Below are positions 9,889 to 23,675 of a stretch of DNA of 64,000 bases, one piece after another (position 1 is the first letter of the stretch; every line of letters starts with the position of its first letter). The translations under genes were made by a program, and so were the position numbers. The notes beneath the pieces were generated by a model. The model was not told where the DNA came from. It was given only the letters and a program-made list of their open reading frames with translations, and ran no database searches. The DNA comes from Panax quinquefolius (Eukaryota; Streptophyta; Magnoliopsida; Apiales; Araliaceae), in assembly GCA_020205615.1 (NCBI GenBank), contig CM035166.1:96359065-96423064 (forward strand), given 5' to 3'.

Positions 9889-12812
9889 CTTGAATAAGGA
9901 GGAAAATATGATAATTGTTACGTATTACTGCTCAATATTTTATTTTATCGGTTCAATAATCGATGCGTTGATATTTTATATTATTGTTGTTCAATAATTG
10001 TCACCGCACAAGATTCCCATTATCGATCAATAATTCATATTATTTGAATAATATTATTAGATAACATTATTGGCAATGTCTAGAAAGTTCTCGAAGGAGA
10101 GGTTTGGTCACCTAATCAAGGCCCAAGAAGGAGAAATTCTTATCGAAAGCCCCTCTTCCTGAACCGCCTGGTCATTATTATTGTGATTCTATAATATTAT
10201 TTATGAATAATTAATTATTGATTTATATGAAAATGAAATATTTATTTGATGTGGATATAAATGATGGATTTATTTATGTGGTTATAAATGAAGGAATTAA
10301 TGTTGAGGTATTTTATCACTATTTTGCCTGATTGGAGGTATTAAAAGATCAAATCGTTGTTCTTACACTTTTATTATGTGAGTTATAATTTTAATCACCG
10401 CTGATCGTTGGGATTTTTGGATATGTTATACATATATAAGTTGAGTATATGTTCACAAATTTTGAACCGTTAAAATGTACGTATAATTTGTTATGAATTT
10501 TAAGAGGTGACCGATTCGTAAATTAGGTTATAAATGATTTTGTGGAAAATTCTAGAATTGGTGGGCCCCACTTTTGGTTGGTGAGAAATGTGCTCAATTG
10601 AATTTTCAAATGTGGTGGGTGGAATAGTAGCGGTAAAGCCATCAGTTGCAGTTTAAGTCTGCTTTCTGCAAGCTAACATTTTCCTATAAATAGAGGGCTA
10701 AGTTAAAATTGAAAATCACACCGTAAACAAGTTTTTTCTTTCTCTCTCTATATTATCGAGCGTATTCTTGTGAGTATTTTGAGTATACTTTGAGTATTGT
10801 TAGATTTGCAAGTTCCTTCAAAGACTATATCCTGTGTTTCAACTAAAGTACTCGCCTTTCGAGGTAAGGGATGTTATTTTCTTCTCGATGATATTATTTC
10901 TTCATATCATTATCTTTGAAATATTGGTTAGAACTTTTTATCAAATTTAGAACTTTTTCATGTTTCGGGGTTACTTATTCATGAGTTACTATTCACGAAG
11001 TTACTATTCACGGTACTATTCATTTAAGCGTGAAGATGTTTTTTTTTGTGAATTTCTATCTTTTGGTGTCTGAGTTACTATTCACGATATACTAAGACTA
11101 TTCACGATACTAAGACTATTCACTTAATCACGAAGACTATTCAATAAAAAATAAAAATTTTTCTTTTCGCCTAAAATATCTATTCGGATACTAGCTTTGA
11201 TTGTATCCATGTTTTGATCATTCTTGAATTTTACACCACTATGATTATTTTTGAGGTATTTTGGACGTGGATAAAACCAATGCAAAGATGAATGATTTCA
11301 AGAATATCTTTGGCCAGAGTAAAGATGAACAGTGTGTTTAAATGAACACGACCAACTCGATGAATATCTTTACCAAGAGAGTGCAAAGATGAATTATTGA
11401 TGAATATCTTTTGCTCGTGAATGCAAAGATGACCTGTTGTTGAATATCTTTAGCCAAGAAAGTGCAAAGATGAATTATCGATGAATATCTTTTGCTCAGA
11501 ATGCAAAGACGACTGTTGTTGAATATCTTTAGCCCGTAGTCGTAAAAGATGAATTATCGATGAATATCTTTGGCTTGTAATGCAAAGATGACTGTTGTTG
11601 AATATCTTTAGCTCAGAAGTAAAAAGATGAATTATTGATGAATATCTTTGGCAGAATGCAAAGATGACCGTTGTTGAATATCTTTACCTTTGTAGTGTAA
11701 AGATGAATCGTTGATGAATATCTTTGGCCGTGGTGCAAAAGATGAATTTATTAGTATGATTATGAACAGAACCGTGATTTGGTATAACCATGATCTTTGA
11801 TGTTTCGTAAAGACAAGTGATGAAAATTATCTTTGTCTTCGATGAGGAAAGGAATTTAGAACTACAATTACGATTATGAAGTTATACACGTGATTATGGA
11901 CGAGAATTGTTGATTGATGTTACGGTGGATAAAACATTGTTGGTGGATTTTTAACATGGAAAGACAATAGACTTTATAGTCTATTCGACTCTTCTAATGG
12001 ATTGCTTTCATTCACCGCAACTATGGTTGAAAAGTTTTATCATCTACCATATGTTCTAAATCTCCGATTTATTATCGATGAAGACTATTGATAATTTATT
12101 TATCTTTAGTCATAATATTCTTTATCGAGCTAGTCAGGTTCACCCTTTTGTTTCACAATTCCTTTCGTAATAATAAAAGTGTATTGGGGTCGAGCGGGGA
12201 TAGCGAGGAATAGAGTGGTGGTCTATAGATGTTGAGGGTGAGGTGAATTTAACTTGGAAAGGTGTTTTGTCACTATCATACAAGATGTCTAAATGACATA
12301 CAACCTCGTGTTATCATAAGACATGGTTGTGCTCATCCACTTCTGCCGAGTATATTTACAAGCACTACCTATATAATCTTGGTGTTTGTTTGGAGTATAA
12401 TACCCAATTAGAGACAAAGGAGATAATGATATGTCAAGAGAAGACTCACCATCGGGAAGAATACGATAGTAATCTTCTCGCTTTTCTTTGGGGTTTATTG
12501 GGTCAACCAAGGATAATTCTGTGGCCATATGATATCTACCATAACCTAAAAGCACGGCCTCCCATGTATGAAGGTTTCCTCTTGAGCACTTCCCAAAGAT
12601 TCTAATTTCTAAAATGGCTTTTGACTATACCTTTATGTAAGGTGTCATTGTAACGTACATACGGTATATATTTGTATCCAAACTCACAAAGATATGTGTT
12701 GTTGTATTTTGCACGACAATTGTTGTAATAAAGTTGTAGTTGTTTTTCTGTACCATGTATTTGGCGACTCAGAATGGGTTGGATGGAATGGACCTATTTT
12801 GGGGTTGTTACA
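9889..12812 (+). repeat. LTR C1 (5'-truncated)
   Basis: Contains a TATA box (CCTATAAATAGAGGG near 10684), donor-like GAGGTAAGGG (10861), ACTATTCACG repeats (10975-11140), a hairpin array (11278-11745) and a broken copy of the LTR open frame (12327-12605). It is diverged from A across the promoter-proximal part but colinear. Confidence 0.75.
11278..11745 (+). repeat. Hairpin minisatellite in LTR C1
   Basis: About ten units alternate between GAATATCTTTGGC... and GAATATCTTTAGCC... forms, with CAAAGATGA or AAAGATGA on the far side. The alternation of two unit types (TTTGG and TTTAG) suggests amplification of a dimer. Confidence 0.75.
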
Positions 12813-13308
12813 TTTGGTATCAGAGCTATAAGTAAAGAGCCCCGAGCCTCTCGCTGGTGACTTCCTGTTGATGGGGGATGCACCGCGCACTCTCCGTAGG
12901 GGACGCCTGCTCATCTGGTGGCAAACTGATAGGTACCAATGTGAGGTGCTGTCCACTGATGGGACATTTGTTACATTTGGTATCAGAGCTTAGGGATATG
13001 ATCTCTGGCGGAGATCGGGATTAGAACTAGGAGGGGAGAGATGAGTAAATCCTTCGCTAGTGTGTCCTACATAAGCTTATTTGTTGGTCACTCAATATAT
13101 CGGGATATTAGGTGATATGTTAATTTGTTAAATTAACCCTTGTTTTGAAGTTGTATTCTAGAATGATATCCGAAATCTGGAGAGATGAGCAATGGAGAAA
13201 TCATGATGACAGGAAAGATGAAATCGAAATGAAAGCAAGGTATTCTCAACTCTTTCGAAATACTGTGTAACGTAAATTTCGGGGACGAATTTCATCATGA
13301 GAGGAGAT
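12813..13308 (+). other. Internal region of family C, no coding remnant
   Basis: It starts with TTTGGTATCAGAGC, repeats that site at about 12978, and ends in a purine-rich stretch GAGAGGAGAT before C2. No open frame with recognisable content is seen. The gag-like segment present in A is missing, so this copy is internally deleted. Confidence 0.7.
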
Positions 13309-16300
13309 CAGAAGACCCCTAATTTTATGAAATAAAAGTATTCAATTTTTCTTATAATTACTATTCAAGAAATGGTTAAATTGATAAAAGTTAAAGTTAA
13401 GGGTTATATATGAATTTTTTTCAAAATACATGAAGGGTTATAAAATATTCATTGTCGGGAATATTCGTTTGGTCGTGGAATATTCTTTCCGCTTCGAGGG
13501 AATATTCGTATTTATCACAATAGTACCATTTATGGGCCCCATAATGTAATAATCTGCTTGGATGAAGAAAACGACAAAATTACGTTTTTATAAATAACGA
13601 CAGAATCGCTACATCAAGTAATCATTGTTGGAATACCCGCCGGTTAAAACACACTAATATCGCGCTGATGAATGAAGTAGACACCAGTATTGCATCAATT
13701 ATTGATCCTTACGTAAGAAGGCACTACTCAATAATTGTTACAAAGAATTATCGCTCAATATTTTATTTTATTGGTTCAATAATTGATGCGTTGATATTTT
13801 ATATTATTGTTGTTCAATAATTGTCATCGCATAATATCTCCATTATCGATCAATAATTCATATTATTTGAATAATATTATTAGATAACATTATTGGCAAT
13901 GTCTAGAAAGTTCTCATCAAGGAGAGGTTTGGTCACCTAATCATGCGCCAAGATAGGAGAAATTCTTATTGAAAAGCCCCTCTTTCCCTGGAACCGCCAC
14001 CTCACACATCATTATTGTGATTCTATAATATTATTTATGAATAATTAATTATTGATTTATATGAAAATGAAATATTTATTTGATGTGGATATAAATGATG
14101 GATTTATTTATGTGGTTATAAATGAAGGAATTAATGTTGAGGTATTTTATCACTATTTTGCTCGGATTGGAGGTATTAAAAGATCAAATCGATGTTCTTA
14201 CTGACTTTATTATGTGAGTTATAATTTTAAATCAATCATTGATCGTTGGGATTTTTGGATATGTTATACATATATAAGTTGAGTATATGTTCACAAATTT
14301 TGAACCGTTAAAATGAACGATAATTTGTTATGAATTTTAAGAGGTGACCGATTCGTAAATTAGGTTATAAATGATTTTGGTGGAAAATTCTAGAATTGGT
14401 GGGCCCCACTTTTGGTTGGTGAAAATGTGCTCAATTGAATTTTCAAATGTGGTGGGTGGGAATAGTAGCGAGTAAAGCCATCAGTTGCGGTGTTAAGTCT
14501 GCTACTGGCGTGCTAACATTTTCCTATAAATAGAGGGCTAAGTTAAAATTGAAAATCACACCGTAAACAAGTTTTCTCTTTCTCTCTATATTATCGAGCG
14601 TATTCTTGTGAGTATTTTGAGTATACTTTGAGTATTGTTAGATTCGGCAAGTTCCTTCAAAGACTATATCCTGTTTCAACTAGAAGTCATTGCCTTTCGA
14701 GGTAAGGATGTTATTTTCTTCTCGGATGATATTATTTCTTCAATATCATTATCTTTGAAATATCGGTTGGAACTTTTATCAAATTTGGAACTTTTTCATG
14801 CTCAAGTTACTATTCATGAGTTATTATTCACGAGTTACTATTCATGAGTTACTATTCACGAGTTACTATTCACGAAGTACTATTCATGAAGCGTGAAGAT
14901 GTTTTTTTGTGGAATTTCTATCTTTTGGTTTGAGAGTACTATTCACGATACTCAAGACTATTCACGATATCTGACACTATTCACGAATCGGCCTAAGATA
15001 TTCACCTAAAAATAAAAAATTTTTCTTTTCGTCTAAAATATCTATTCGGATACTAGCTTTGATTGTATCCATGTTTTGATCATTCTTGAATTTTACACCA
15101 CTATGATTATTTTTGAGGTATTTTTGGACGTGGATAAAACCAATGCAAAGATGATTTACAAGAATATCTTTGGCCCAGTAGTGCAAAGATGAACAGTGTT
15201 TAAATGAACACGACCAAGTGATCGATGAATATCTTTAGCCAAGAGTAAAAAGATGAATTATTGATGAATATCTTTTGCTCGTCAGTAATGCAAAGATGAC
15301 CTGTTGTTGAATATCTTTAGCCAAGAGTGCAAAGATGAATTATTGATGAATATCTTTTGCTCGTAATGCAAAGATGACTTGTTGTTGAATATCTTTAGCC
15401 GTGTGAGGTAAAAGATGAATTATTGATGAATATCTTTGGCTTGTAATGCAAAGATGACTTTGTTGTTGAATATCTTTAGCTTTGTAGTAGCAAAGATGAA
15501 TTATTGATGAATATCTTTGGCTTGTAATGCAAAGACGACCCGGTTGTTGAATATCTTTAGCTTTGTGTGAGTGTAAAGATGAACTGTTGATGAATATCTT
15601 TGGCCCGTGGTGCAAAGATGAATTTATTAGTATGATTATGAGCGAACTGTGATTTGGTATAACCATGATCTTTGATGTTTCGTAAAGACAAGTGATGAAA
15701 ATTATCTTTGTCTTGGATGAGGAAAGGAATTTAGAACTACAATTACGATTATGAAGTTATACACGTGATTATGGATGTGAATTGTTGATTGATGTTACAG
15801 TGGATAAAACATTGTTGGTGGATTTTTAACATGGAGAAGACAATAGACTTTATAGTCTATTCGACTCTTCTAATGGATTGCTTTCACACGCAACTATGGT
15901 TGAAAAGTTTTATCATCTACCATATGTTCTAAATCTCCGATTTATTATCGATGAAGACTATTGATAATTTATTTATCTTTAGTCATAATATTCTTTATCG
16001 AGCTAGTTGTGCTCACCCTTTTGTTTCACAATTCCTTTCTGTGTAATAAAAGTGTAGTTTTAGAGTCGAGCTGGGGATAGCGAGGAATAGAGTGGTGGTC
16101 TATAGATGTTGAGGGTGAGGTGAATTTAACTTGGAAGGGTGTTTTGTCACTATCATACAAGATGTCTAATGACATACAACCTCGTGTTATCATAAGACAT
16201 GGTTGTGCTCATCCACTTGCTTCGAGTATATTTACAAGCACTACCTATATAATCTTAGTGTTTGTTTGGAGTATAATACCCAATTAGAGACAATGGAGAT

Positions 16301-16697
16301 AATGATATGTCAAGAGAAGACTCACCATTGGGAAGAATATGATAGTAATCTTCTCGTTTTCTTTGGGGTTTATTGGGTCAACCAAGGATAATTCTCTGTA
16401 CCATATGATATCTACCATAACCTAAAAAGCATGGCCTCCCATGTATGAAGGTTTCCTTGAGCACTTCCCAAAGATTCTAATTTCTAAAATGCAGCTTTTT
16501 GACTATACCTTTATGTAAGGTGTCATTGTAACGTACAAGGTCTGCTTGGTATATATTTGTATCCAAACTCACAAAGATATGTGTTGTTGTATTTTGCACG
16601 ACAATTGTTGTAATAAAGTTGTAGTTGTTTTTCCGTACCATGTATTTGGCGACTCGAAATGGGTTGGATGGAATGGACCTATTTTGGGGTTGTTACA
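13309..16697 (+). repeat. LTR C2
   Basis: 3389 bases. It has a TATA box near 14525, donor-like GAGGTAAGG (about 14698), an ACTATTCATGAGTT array (14805-14995), a hairpin minisatellite (15140-15620) and a truncated open frame (16203-16391). The end TGTTACA is followed by unrelated CACTA-type sequence. Confidence 0.8.
15140..15620 (+). repeat. Hairpin minisatellite in LTR C2
   Basis: Same alternating units as C1, with ATCTTTG/CAAAGAT stems and loops such as GCTTGTAATG and GCCCGTGGTG. The loops are more variable here than in A or B, as expected for an older copy. Confidence 0.75.
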
Positions 16698-17308
16698 AGT
16701 AAGATGTGTGGTCAGCCTCTAGGCCCGCATGCAGGAGGTGGTCGTGGAGGGGTTGTGGGGAAATTAGAGGAAAGGGAGGGGTGGGGGTGACGTGGGATGG
16801 GGTGGGGGAAACCGAGGAAAGGGAGGGTCGAGCCGTGTGGGGAATTACTGGCTGGGGGGAGGGTGGGGGACCCCAAGTGTGGTGGGGGTACTTGGTGACC
16901 TGGATGGGTGGAATCTGGGGATGAGAGAGGGATGGAGAGTGAGAGAGAGAGAGATTGAAAGAGAGAATGAGAATAAGTGTGTGAAATAAAAGGATCAGCT
17001 GCAGAAGGTGAATAGATTTTATTCGTTAATTCTAACGGAATTTTCGTCGACAATACTTCACTCGAAACAATTTAAATTCGACGAAACTTCCCTCGGAAAT
17101 AACTTTAGTTCGTCGAAATTAGTTTTCGCGCTGGCTGAAATCTTAGCGCCACTTGTAGAGTTCTAATTCCGACAAAATTGCTGCAGAATTATGCTATTTT
17201 TGAGGGACTTATAGTCGACGCATTATTCCTTCGAAATTAAACTTATTTCGACCGAATGTAGCCCATCGAAAATAAGTCCGTCGAAAATAGCCGTTTTCTT
17301 TATAGTGA
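16698..17308. mobile_element. CACTA element end (CGACGGAA subfamily)
   Basis: Ends TTTTCTTTATAGTG at 17295-17308, a CACTATAAAGAAAA terminus in reverse. Upstream, 17020-17295 is packed with TTCGTCGAAAA/TTCGACGAA-type subterminal repeats. 16706-16960 is very G-rich and then GA-rich, like the corresponding zone of the CACTA at 53300-53650. The left side is cut off at the end of LTR C2. No transposase coding is visible. Confidence 0.7.
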
Positions 17309-17510
17309 CAAACGAGGCCTGTAATACAAAAAACGTAAAAAAAAATCATAATATAACATGATTAAAGAGGAATAAGAAGATCGTAGGACGGAGCGATCAC
17401 AAGGAAAGGAAAGAATCGTAATATGATTGTAAATCAAGATCACGACGTGATCAGATTGAATTGGAGAATGACAGATAATTTATTAAACGATTGAAAAGTA
17501 ATAGCTTGAT
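17309..17510. other. Unassigned stretch
   Basis: About 200 bases between a CACTA end and a solo LTR. It contains GATC-rich sequence (GATCGTAGGACGGAGCGATC, 17379-17398) but no open frame or repeat that I can place. It may be old flanking DNA. Confidence 0.4.
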
Positions 17511-20500
17511 TGTGACGCCCCCAAATCCAGGTTCCTTTAAACCTCGGATTCGGTCCGCCACGATACTACTATCGTCAAACTATTTATATATGTTATTCAT
17601 AACTTAATGAATAAACCTTTACTTATTATAATTTAGAATATAATTTCTCTCCATTTCCAAGATCTGCACAATGATCCCAAACTTTTATAAGTTTCACAAC
17701 TTGGTCATTTACTATTCTTGCTTTACATCACCTTCGATATTATAAAAACGCGGAATAATTTAAACTTTTTCAATCTCCTTTGAAAATAATTCTTCTATTG
17801 ATATCTTAACTTGAATCGATTACATATCATTGAATCAAATTATGTTATGATTCATTCTATTCGAATTACTATATAAGATTTTATATCTTGATTCAATATC
17901 CTCTATGTATTAATTAATACATCCTTACCATACAACAAATATTAAACATCGTAAGTATATATCAAGTACACTCCTAGAAACTAAACATGGTTCAAGTAAT
18001 AATCTAAATAGTATCCTTCGTTGCGAAAATATCTACTTTGTCAACCAAGAAGCACGAAATCTTTACCATGAGTCCTTAACCTGTAAAAGTGGTTATTTGC
18101 AAGGGTGAGCTCGACAGCCCAGTAATTCTAACAGTTTTCATGCAGCACATAACATATAATAGCATATTCAGTTTATGCATTCATAATCAATTAATATTAA
18201 CTACGCATGTTACTTCACACATAACATGCATAGAAATTTACTTCACAAGCATATCATTAAAGATCAACTTTCAACTTTCATACATATCTCATATGCATTT
18301 CATATATATACATCAACATTATCATAGCAAAATATAGCTCAACTAACAGTTATCGAATTCATAAATCAAATAGGAACTGAAAGACTTGCCTGATTCGTAG
18401 TTTATCAACTACGACTTAACTGCTTAAAGCTTATCTGCACTGCGTGTATTCCTACACAGTTATATAATCATGGATTCATATCCATTAGTCATACATTTCA
18501 TACGTCCTTAATATAACAATAAATATTACATCGTTTCTTAACTAGGTTTGTAAAACCTTCATTTCATTTTCACATCGTACTTTTAGAATTGCTATGTATG
18601 TATAGGTATTCCTTAACCATCCGTACTTGATATCAACTTCAAATACATTTATCACACACTTGACTCGCTATGTGTTCGACACATATTTAAAGTTAATAGA
18701 TACGTGATCTACGTCGTTCATATTCAAACTACTTAGTTTCATAATAATTTATTTCAATCAATAAGGCTTAACAACTTTCTTTAACAAGATTCGATGATAT
18801 AAGCTTTTAAACTAATAAGCTTCTATACTAGCATGCTTCACATGTATATAGCATAATTTATTTGAAAATGTATTTTAAATCACACTTGAAATGTCCAATT
18901 CATGCTTAGCTAAAAGATGAACATAATCGTCATGTCTAGGGGCATAAGGCGTTCACGTTCACTTTTAAAAGTTATTCTAGGCCAAGGTAAAGCAACTAGG
19001 TGCAACTTTTAATCTCATTTCATAGCTAACTAATCCATAAATATATGTTATCATGTTTAGAACTTTAAGTACACAAATTACTTTAAGTTCGTTCTTAAAG
19101 TTTCAAGTTTTCTTTAGAAATCATTTTCAACTAAGCTAATGTAAGTTGATAATAAGTAAAGTAACTTTAAATCACTTCTCATTCTTAAGTATACTCATAA
19201 CTCAACAAGATGTATGTGTTAAAATATCATAACTTCAAAGACTCAAGGTTCGTCAATATTCGTTTTTCAAAACTCCAAGTTTCTTTTCAAAACACATACT
19301 AAGCCATGCTAAATCATTCTATAATGAGTAAGGTAATCTTATATGTCATGTATATTATAATGAATTTTCATGTTACATCACTTAGAATAACATATTCCAT
19401 CGTCGGCAGCACTACACTTGCGCATGTGCTCGCTCAACGCCCTCTGATGGCCTTCGATTATGTAACAGTCACAAAGATAACTATTTTGACCCTTCCTAAT
19501 GAACTCAAATTTAAAAACTTAAAGCACAAAAGTTGTAGTTCTATTCGTTCTCTTTCCGGATCATCTTGATTCTCCTCAATCGGAGTTCGTATGAAAATGT
19601 TATGGCCGTTTTAGTAAAGCATGTTCTGTCAGATTTTTCTCAGTAGTTGCAAGTCAGACCACCCCACCGAGGTGGGGGTCTTACCCTATAAAATGCCCGC
19701 CGGGCCGGGCATAACTACTGTTAACTCACAGATTCATGCTCTGCTATAAAATAACAAGCCAAAAATCCTTTCTACCTTCATAATTTGAGTTATACATGTC
19801 CAAATTAGTCCGTTTTCGATTCTATGGATTCGTAATTCATAGAACTACAACATACTATAATACCCATCAACTAACATAAACATTAACTAACCCAAATATG
19901 AATCTATAGCTCATGTTCATGCAAATGTTCATGTTTTGGACAATTTAGCGAAATCATTCACTACGAATTCGTTTCTCAACCAAATTTGTTCGTTTAACTT
20001 CCGTTGATTTCGTATTCAACCATATTAACGATGTCTAGCATCAATTCGGATTATAAAAATCCTTAGCCATCAATTTTTGGACTTAAAAGCTACTTTTTCT
20101 TGACATTTTTCTAAGAATTGAAGAACTTGAATTCAAGAACATATATGTTAGAATCATTACCTTTTGGATCTTAGTTTGCTTAACTTTTATCTTCTGAAAT
20201 TGCTAATCTTCACTTTACACCACAACTCACCCACTCTCAAGTTATCAGTGTTTCATGAACCAAAACAAAGCAACGTGAAAACTGAAAATGGTCTGCTATA
20301 TATAGAGGAAACTTGGACTGGGCAATTTCATTACACTAAGGTTGAATTCATGGTGTAATAGGAGGAAACAAAGGTTGCTAGAGAGTTTCTCAACCACCCT
20401 TACCAGCCATCTTCCTATCAAATGATCACCTATTCCATAGCCACTTGGAGAATACGTAACTTAGTTTTAGCCCACTATTCATGTACTTTTGTGCCACTCA

Positions 20501-21914
20501 ATTTGGGACAAGAGCAAATAAATCACAGCAACTTGTTATTCTAAGGCTTGGTTTGGTTCTTTAATTCCCATTATGTAATATCAGGGTACAATTGTTACTA
20601 CAATGTGGAAAATTAGGGATTTAACATATACCCATATCATATAATCCATGTACATTTGTCCACATTATTTAATATTTATAGCATGTGTGGACTTAAATTA
20701 ATTGCTCACTAATAACTTAATAACTCTTTTTACTAATAACATATTTATTTACTTCCATCTTTTAGGGTACACATATACTTGTCTCATCACCTAGGATGAG
20801 ATAACAAAACTTATTTAAATCAACTTTATGATTTAATCACTTTTACCATATGTATAACATTAGTCCCAATTAAATGTCACACTTCATTTCATATCATATA
20901 GAGGTAGCTACTATATAATATAAAATCATTGCACATACAAATTAATTCCTTCAATTATTCATTCATTAAATTATTTAACGAATGCTTATTCATTCACTTT
21001 GCCACACTAGGCATATTTCACAAGCTCGATCTTAAGCTTCTCTCATTCTCCACACTTATTATTCTTTCAATATAATATTTGTGTGACTCAAGCATTTAAA
21101 TGCTAAACTACCTTAATTGATTATAAGTATAACCTTTACGCTTATAATAATTAATATATACTCTATTAATTATCTAAATGATAACATCCACGATAAAATA
21201 ATAACTTAAGTTACTTAATATATTAAAATAACTTAGTTTTCTTTCATTAATTAACTCCTTGAAAATACAATAGAAATTATATATTTTGTCATAATATAAA
21301 TATTATGTTTTCACTTAGAATAAAGATATTTACAATTAGAATTTAATTTGCTTATTGTCTCAAGATATTATTCTTAATATAATATCAATTAACAATATGT
21401 ACGACACATGTACATATATTATATACAAAAATAGATAATAAGTTTATTTTCTATTATAATAAATTGTTTCCATCAATTTATTTACATATAGCAAATAAGT
21501 TTTAATATATTTACTATATTATTAATCATACCTCATAGAAAATATATAAGGTAATATTATTATTCAAAATAACATTTCCTCCTTTTATTAAAATAACTCA
21601 ATATTAGAAATTATTTTAATATCCTCTATTAGAAATATATAATTATTATTTCTCTCTCCTTTATAAATTGTTCCCAAAACAATTTCTTTAAATATTAAAT
21701 ATCCATTTAAAGATATAATGATTTATGTCTCCCTTTAATAACGTATATATTAAACACAACATCACTTATTACATAGCTCATATTACCCTATGTAACACAA
21801 TATCACATATATCTCGTAACACATAAATGTTTTTATTCGAACCCATTTCACACGTAAGAATTTTATTCATTAAATTCTTATTTTAATATTTTTCTGAATA
21901 TCCGGGTTCTTACA
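17511..21914 (-). mobile_element. Solo LTR, minus strand, about 4.4 kb
   Basis: On the plus strand it starts TGTGACGCCCCCAAATCC and ends CCGGGTTCTTACA. In its own orientation it therefore begins TGTAAGAACCCGG and ends GGGGGCGTCACA. Flanks TTGAT (17506-17510) and TGGAT (21915-21919) match at 4 of 5 bases. No internal region, primer-binding site or polypurine tract adjoins it, so it is a solo LTR left by LTR-LTR recombination. A minus-strand TATA box (CTATATATAG) lies near 20295. The reverse complement of GAGCTCACCCTT near 18102 matches the motif in families A, B and G. No gene is seen inside; the small open frames (18089-18337, 19306-19569, 20164-20358) show no recognisable content. Confidence 0.75.
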
Positions 21915-21919
21915 TGGAT

Positions 21920-22745
21920 GCTATAATGAAATGGTACTATAAAATAGTAAAATTAATGTAAACTCAGGAAGAGTTATAAGTGATAAAATAAGGATTTAGA
22001 AAATTTTTGTTTTGAGCAAAAGAGAAAATTAGGAATTTTTCTATTTCAATTGAAGGCTCATTGTTGGTAGCTGAGTTAAACAAACCTTTGTATGGGTGGC
22101 AATATCGAGCAAGTTGGTAATGCTGAGCAGGCTAGCGATGTCAATCGCAAGCGAGGGGGGTGATGGTGATGATTTCCACAAACCAGAGCAGGAATGTTGA
22201 CCCCCGCCCAATGATCCTCCTCAGAACGCTGATACTACTAGTTTAGGTTGATTTTTAGTATAACATTTACTAAAAATTTTTGTAAATCGTTGTAGTTTAG
22301 CTTGATTCTTTGTAAATCAATGTACTTTACTTTAGTTTTGTAAATAATTAAAATTACTTTGATTCTCTGTAGTTTATAACTTGTGTTGTAAATAATGAAA
22401 GTTACTTTGATTTTTTGTAGTTTATAACTTATATGTTTTTGTTCGGATTACTATTTGTGTTGTTCGTATATAGTAATTATATATACACGTTAAAACATGT
22501 ATATAAGTTGCAATTAAAGTAGTTACGTTGTATGTGCTATTATTTCAACGGATTATTATATGTGTTTTTGGGATAAAACATATTAAAGGTACAAAAATGG
22601 GCTTTAAAATCTGAAAACTGAAAAACAAAAAATAATAAAAAAAATTTTTAAAAAATACATTACTTCTGACGGAATAACTTAAGGTCGATGGAATATCTGA
22701 TAATTCCGACGGATATTCTGTCAGACTTAATCCCTCATACACGTG
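21920..22745 (+). mobile_element. Probable CACTA fragment
   Basis: 22660-22735 carries TTCTGACGGAATAA and TTCCGACGGATATTC, the subterminal repeat type of the CACTA elements at 16698 and 37672. Upstream, 22088-22250 has a short frame ending PPQNADTTSLG and a stop, reminiscent of the acidic tail that precedes CACTA ends here. No CACTA terminus is recognisable. Confidence 0.35.
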
Positions 22746-23210
22746 ACATATGTGACTACTATATGTTGTATTTATGCAAAATAATATATTACAAAATTAA
22801 ATAAAAATATATAGTAGTTTATTTTGTGTAGTTACCGTTATGTGTAAATTAAATGAGACAAAATTAATTTACAGATTTTGTAACTGTTCTAAATAAATTA
22901 ATTGCTTAATTATTGGGATATTAATTTTTTATTACCGTTAAAGAGATTTAATTTCATTACGGTTGAAGAGTGTACCGTTGCTATATTATTATTGGGATAT
23001 ATTATTGTTGCCTTCTATTCTCATATAAAAGAAAAGGAAAGGCTGAGTTCTTATACATATATATATCTTCTTTATAGCTAGATATTGTGAAGATATATAT
23101 TATTTTATCAAAAGGGTTGCACTCACACACATATATTCTATATATATCTACTATCATTGTTGGCAACTTTTATATACATAGACTATTACTGTACTTCCGC
23201 TATATATATA
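22746..23210. other. AT-rich intergenic stretch
   Basis: AT-rich sequence with short TATATA runs. No open frame, repeat end or RNA gene recognised. Confidence 0.5.
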
Positions 23211-23556
23211 TAGTCCGGTTCCAATTCGGACTCTCGAATTTTAGTACCGTCTGAATTTTTATTTTATTTTTTGTTTTTTTTAAAACAACTAATTTTTTTT
23301 TTATATTTTATGGAACAAGAATTTTTTTCATAATACAGTGTTTTGGCTGTGATTTGGATACATAAAACAAAACATATTTGTACAGACTGTACATACATAT
23401 TTTGTTATATGTATCCAAATCAACACCCAAAACACTGTATTATGAAAAAATTCCAGTTCCATAAAATATTAAACTTTTTTTTAGTTGTTTTAAAAAATAA
23501 ATAAATAAAATAAAAAATTGGGCCCATATTTTAATCAGGTCCGGGAGTCCGGACCT
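23211..23556. repeat. Foldback MITE, copy 1
   Basis: Near-complete inverted repeat centred on TGTACAGACTGTACA (23380-23394). Arms run from AGTCCGG (about 23211) to AGTCCGGACC (about 23555), sharing CATAATACAGTGTTTTG and TTTGGATACATA in opposite orientation. It is flanked on both sides by TA-rich runs, the likely target. A second copy lies at 23988-24250. Confidence 0.75.
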
Positions 23557-23569
23557 AATCCATTGTATA

Positions 23570-23587
23570 TATATACATATATACATA

Positions 23588-23672
<85 letters not shown>
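23570..23672. repeat. Compound microsatellite (TG)n(TA)n(TG)n
   Basis: Runs of GT, then AT, then GT dinucleotides. The tail that follows (GTGTGGTGCAATTTTTTGAG, about 23677-23696) is repeated at 31803-31822, beyond the inserted family B element. Confidence 0.9.

Positions 23673-23675
<3 letters not shown>

Larger units (their letters stand above)
9889..16697 (+). mobile_element. Older, 5'-truncated relative of family A (family C)
   Basis: LTR C1 (about 9889-12812) begins in the middle, aligning to about base 1315 of the A LTR, and ends GGTTGTTACA. LTR C2 (13309-16697) is complete, with a mutated start (CAGAAGACCCC for TGTAAGACCCC), and ends TGTTACA. The internal part, 12813-13308, has the double primer-binding site and a 3' untranslated stretch but no gag remnant. 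The left end abuts the 3' end of element A, so it was probably lost when A arrived or afterwards. No target-site duplication can be assigned. Confidence 0.75.

Noticed and set aside
16706..17053. Glycine/tryptophan-rich and proline/serine-rich frames on both strands.
   Set aside because: Products of G-rich and GA-rich CACTA end sequence, with no conserved domain.
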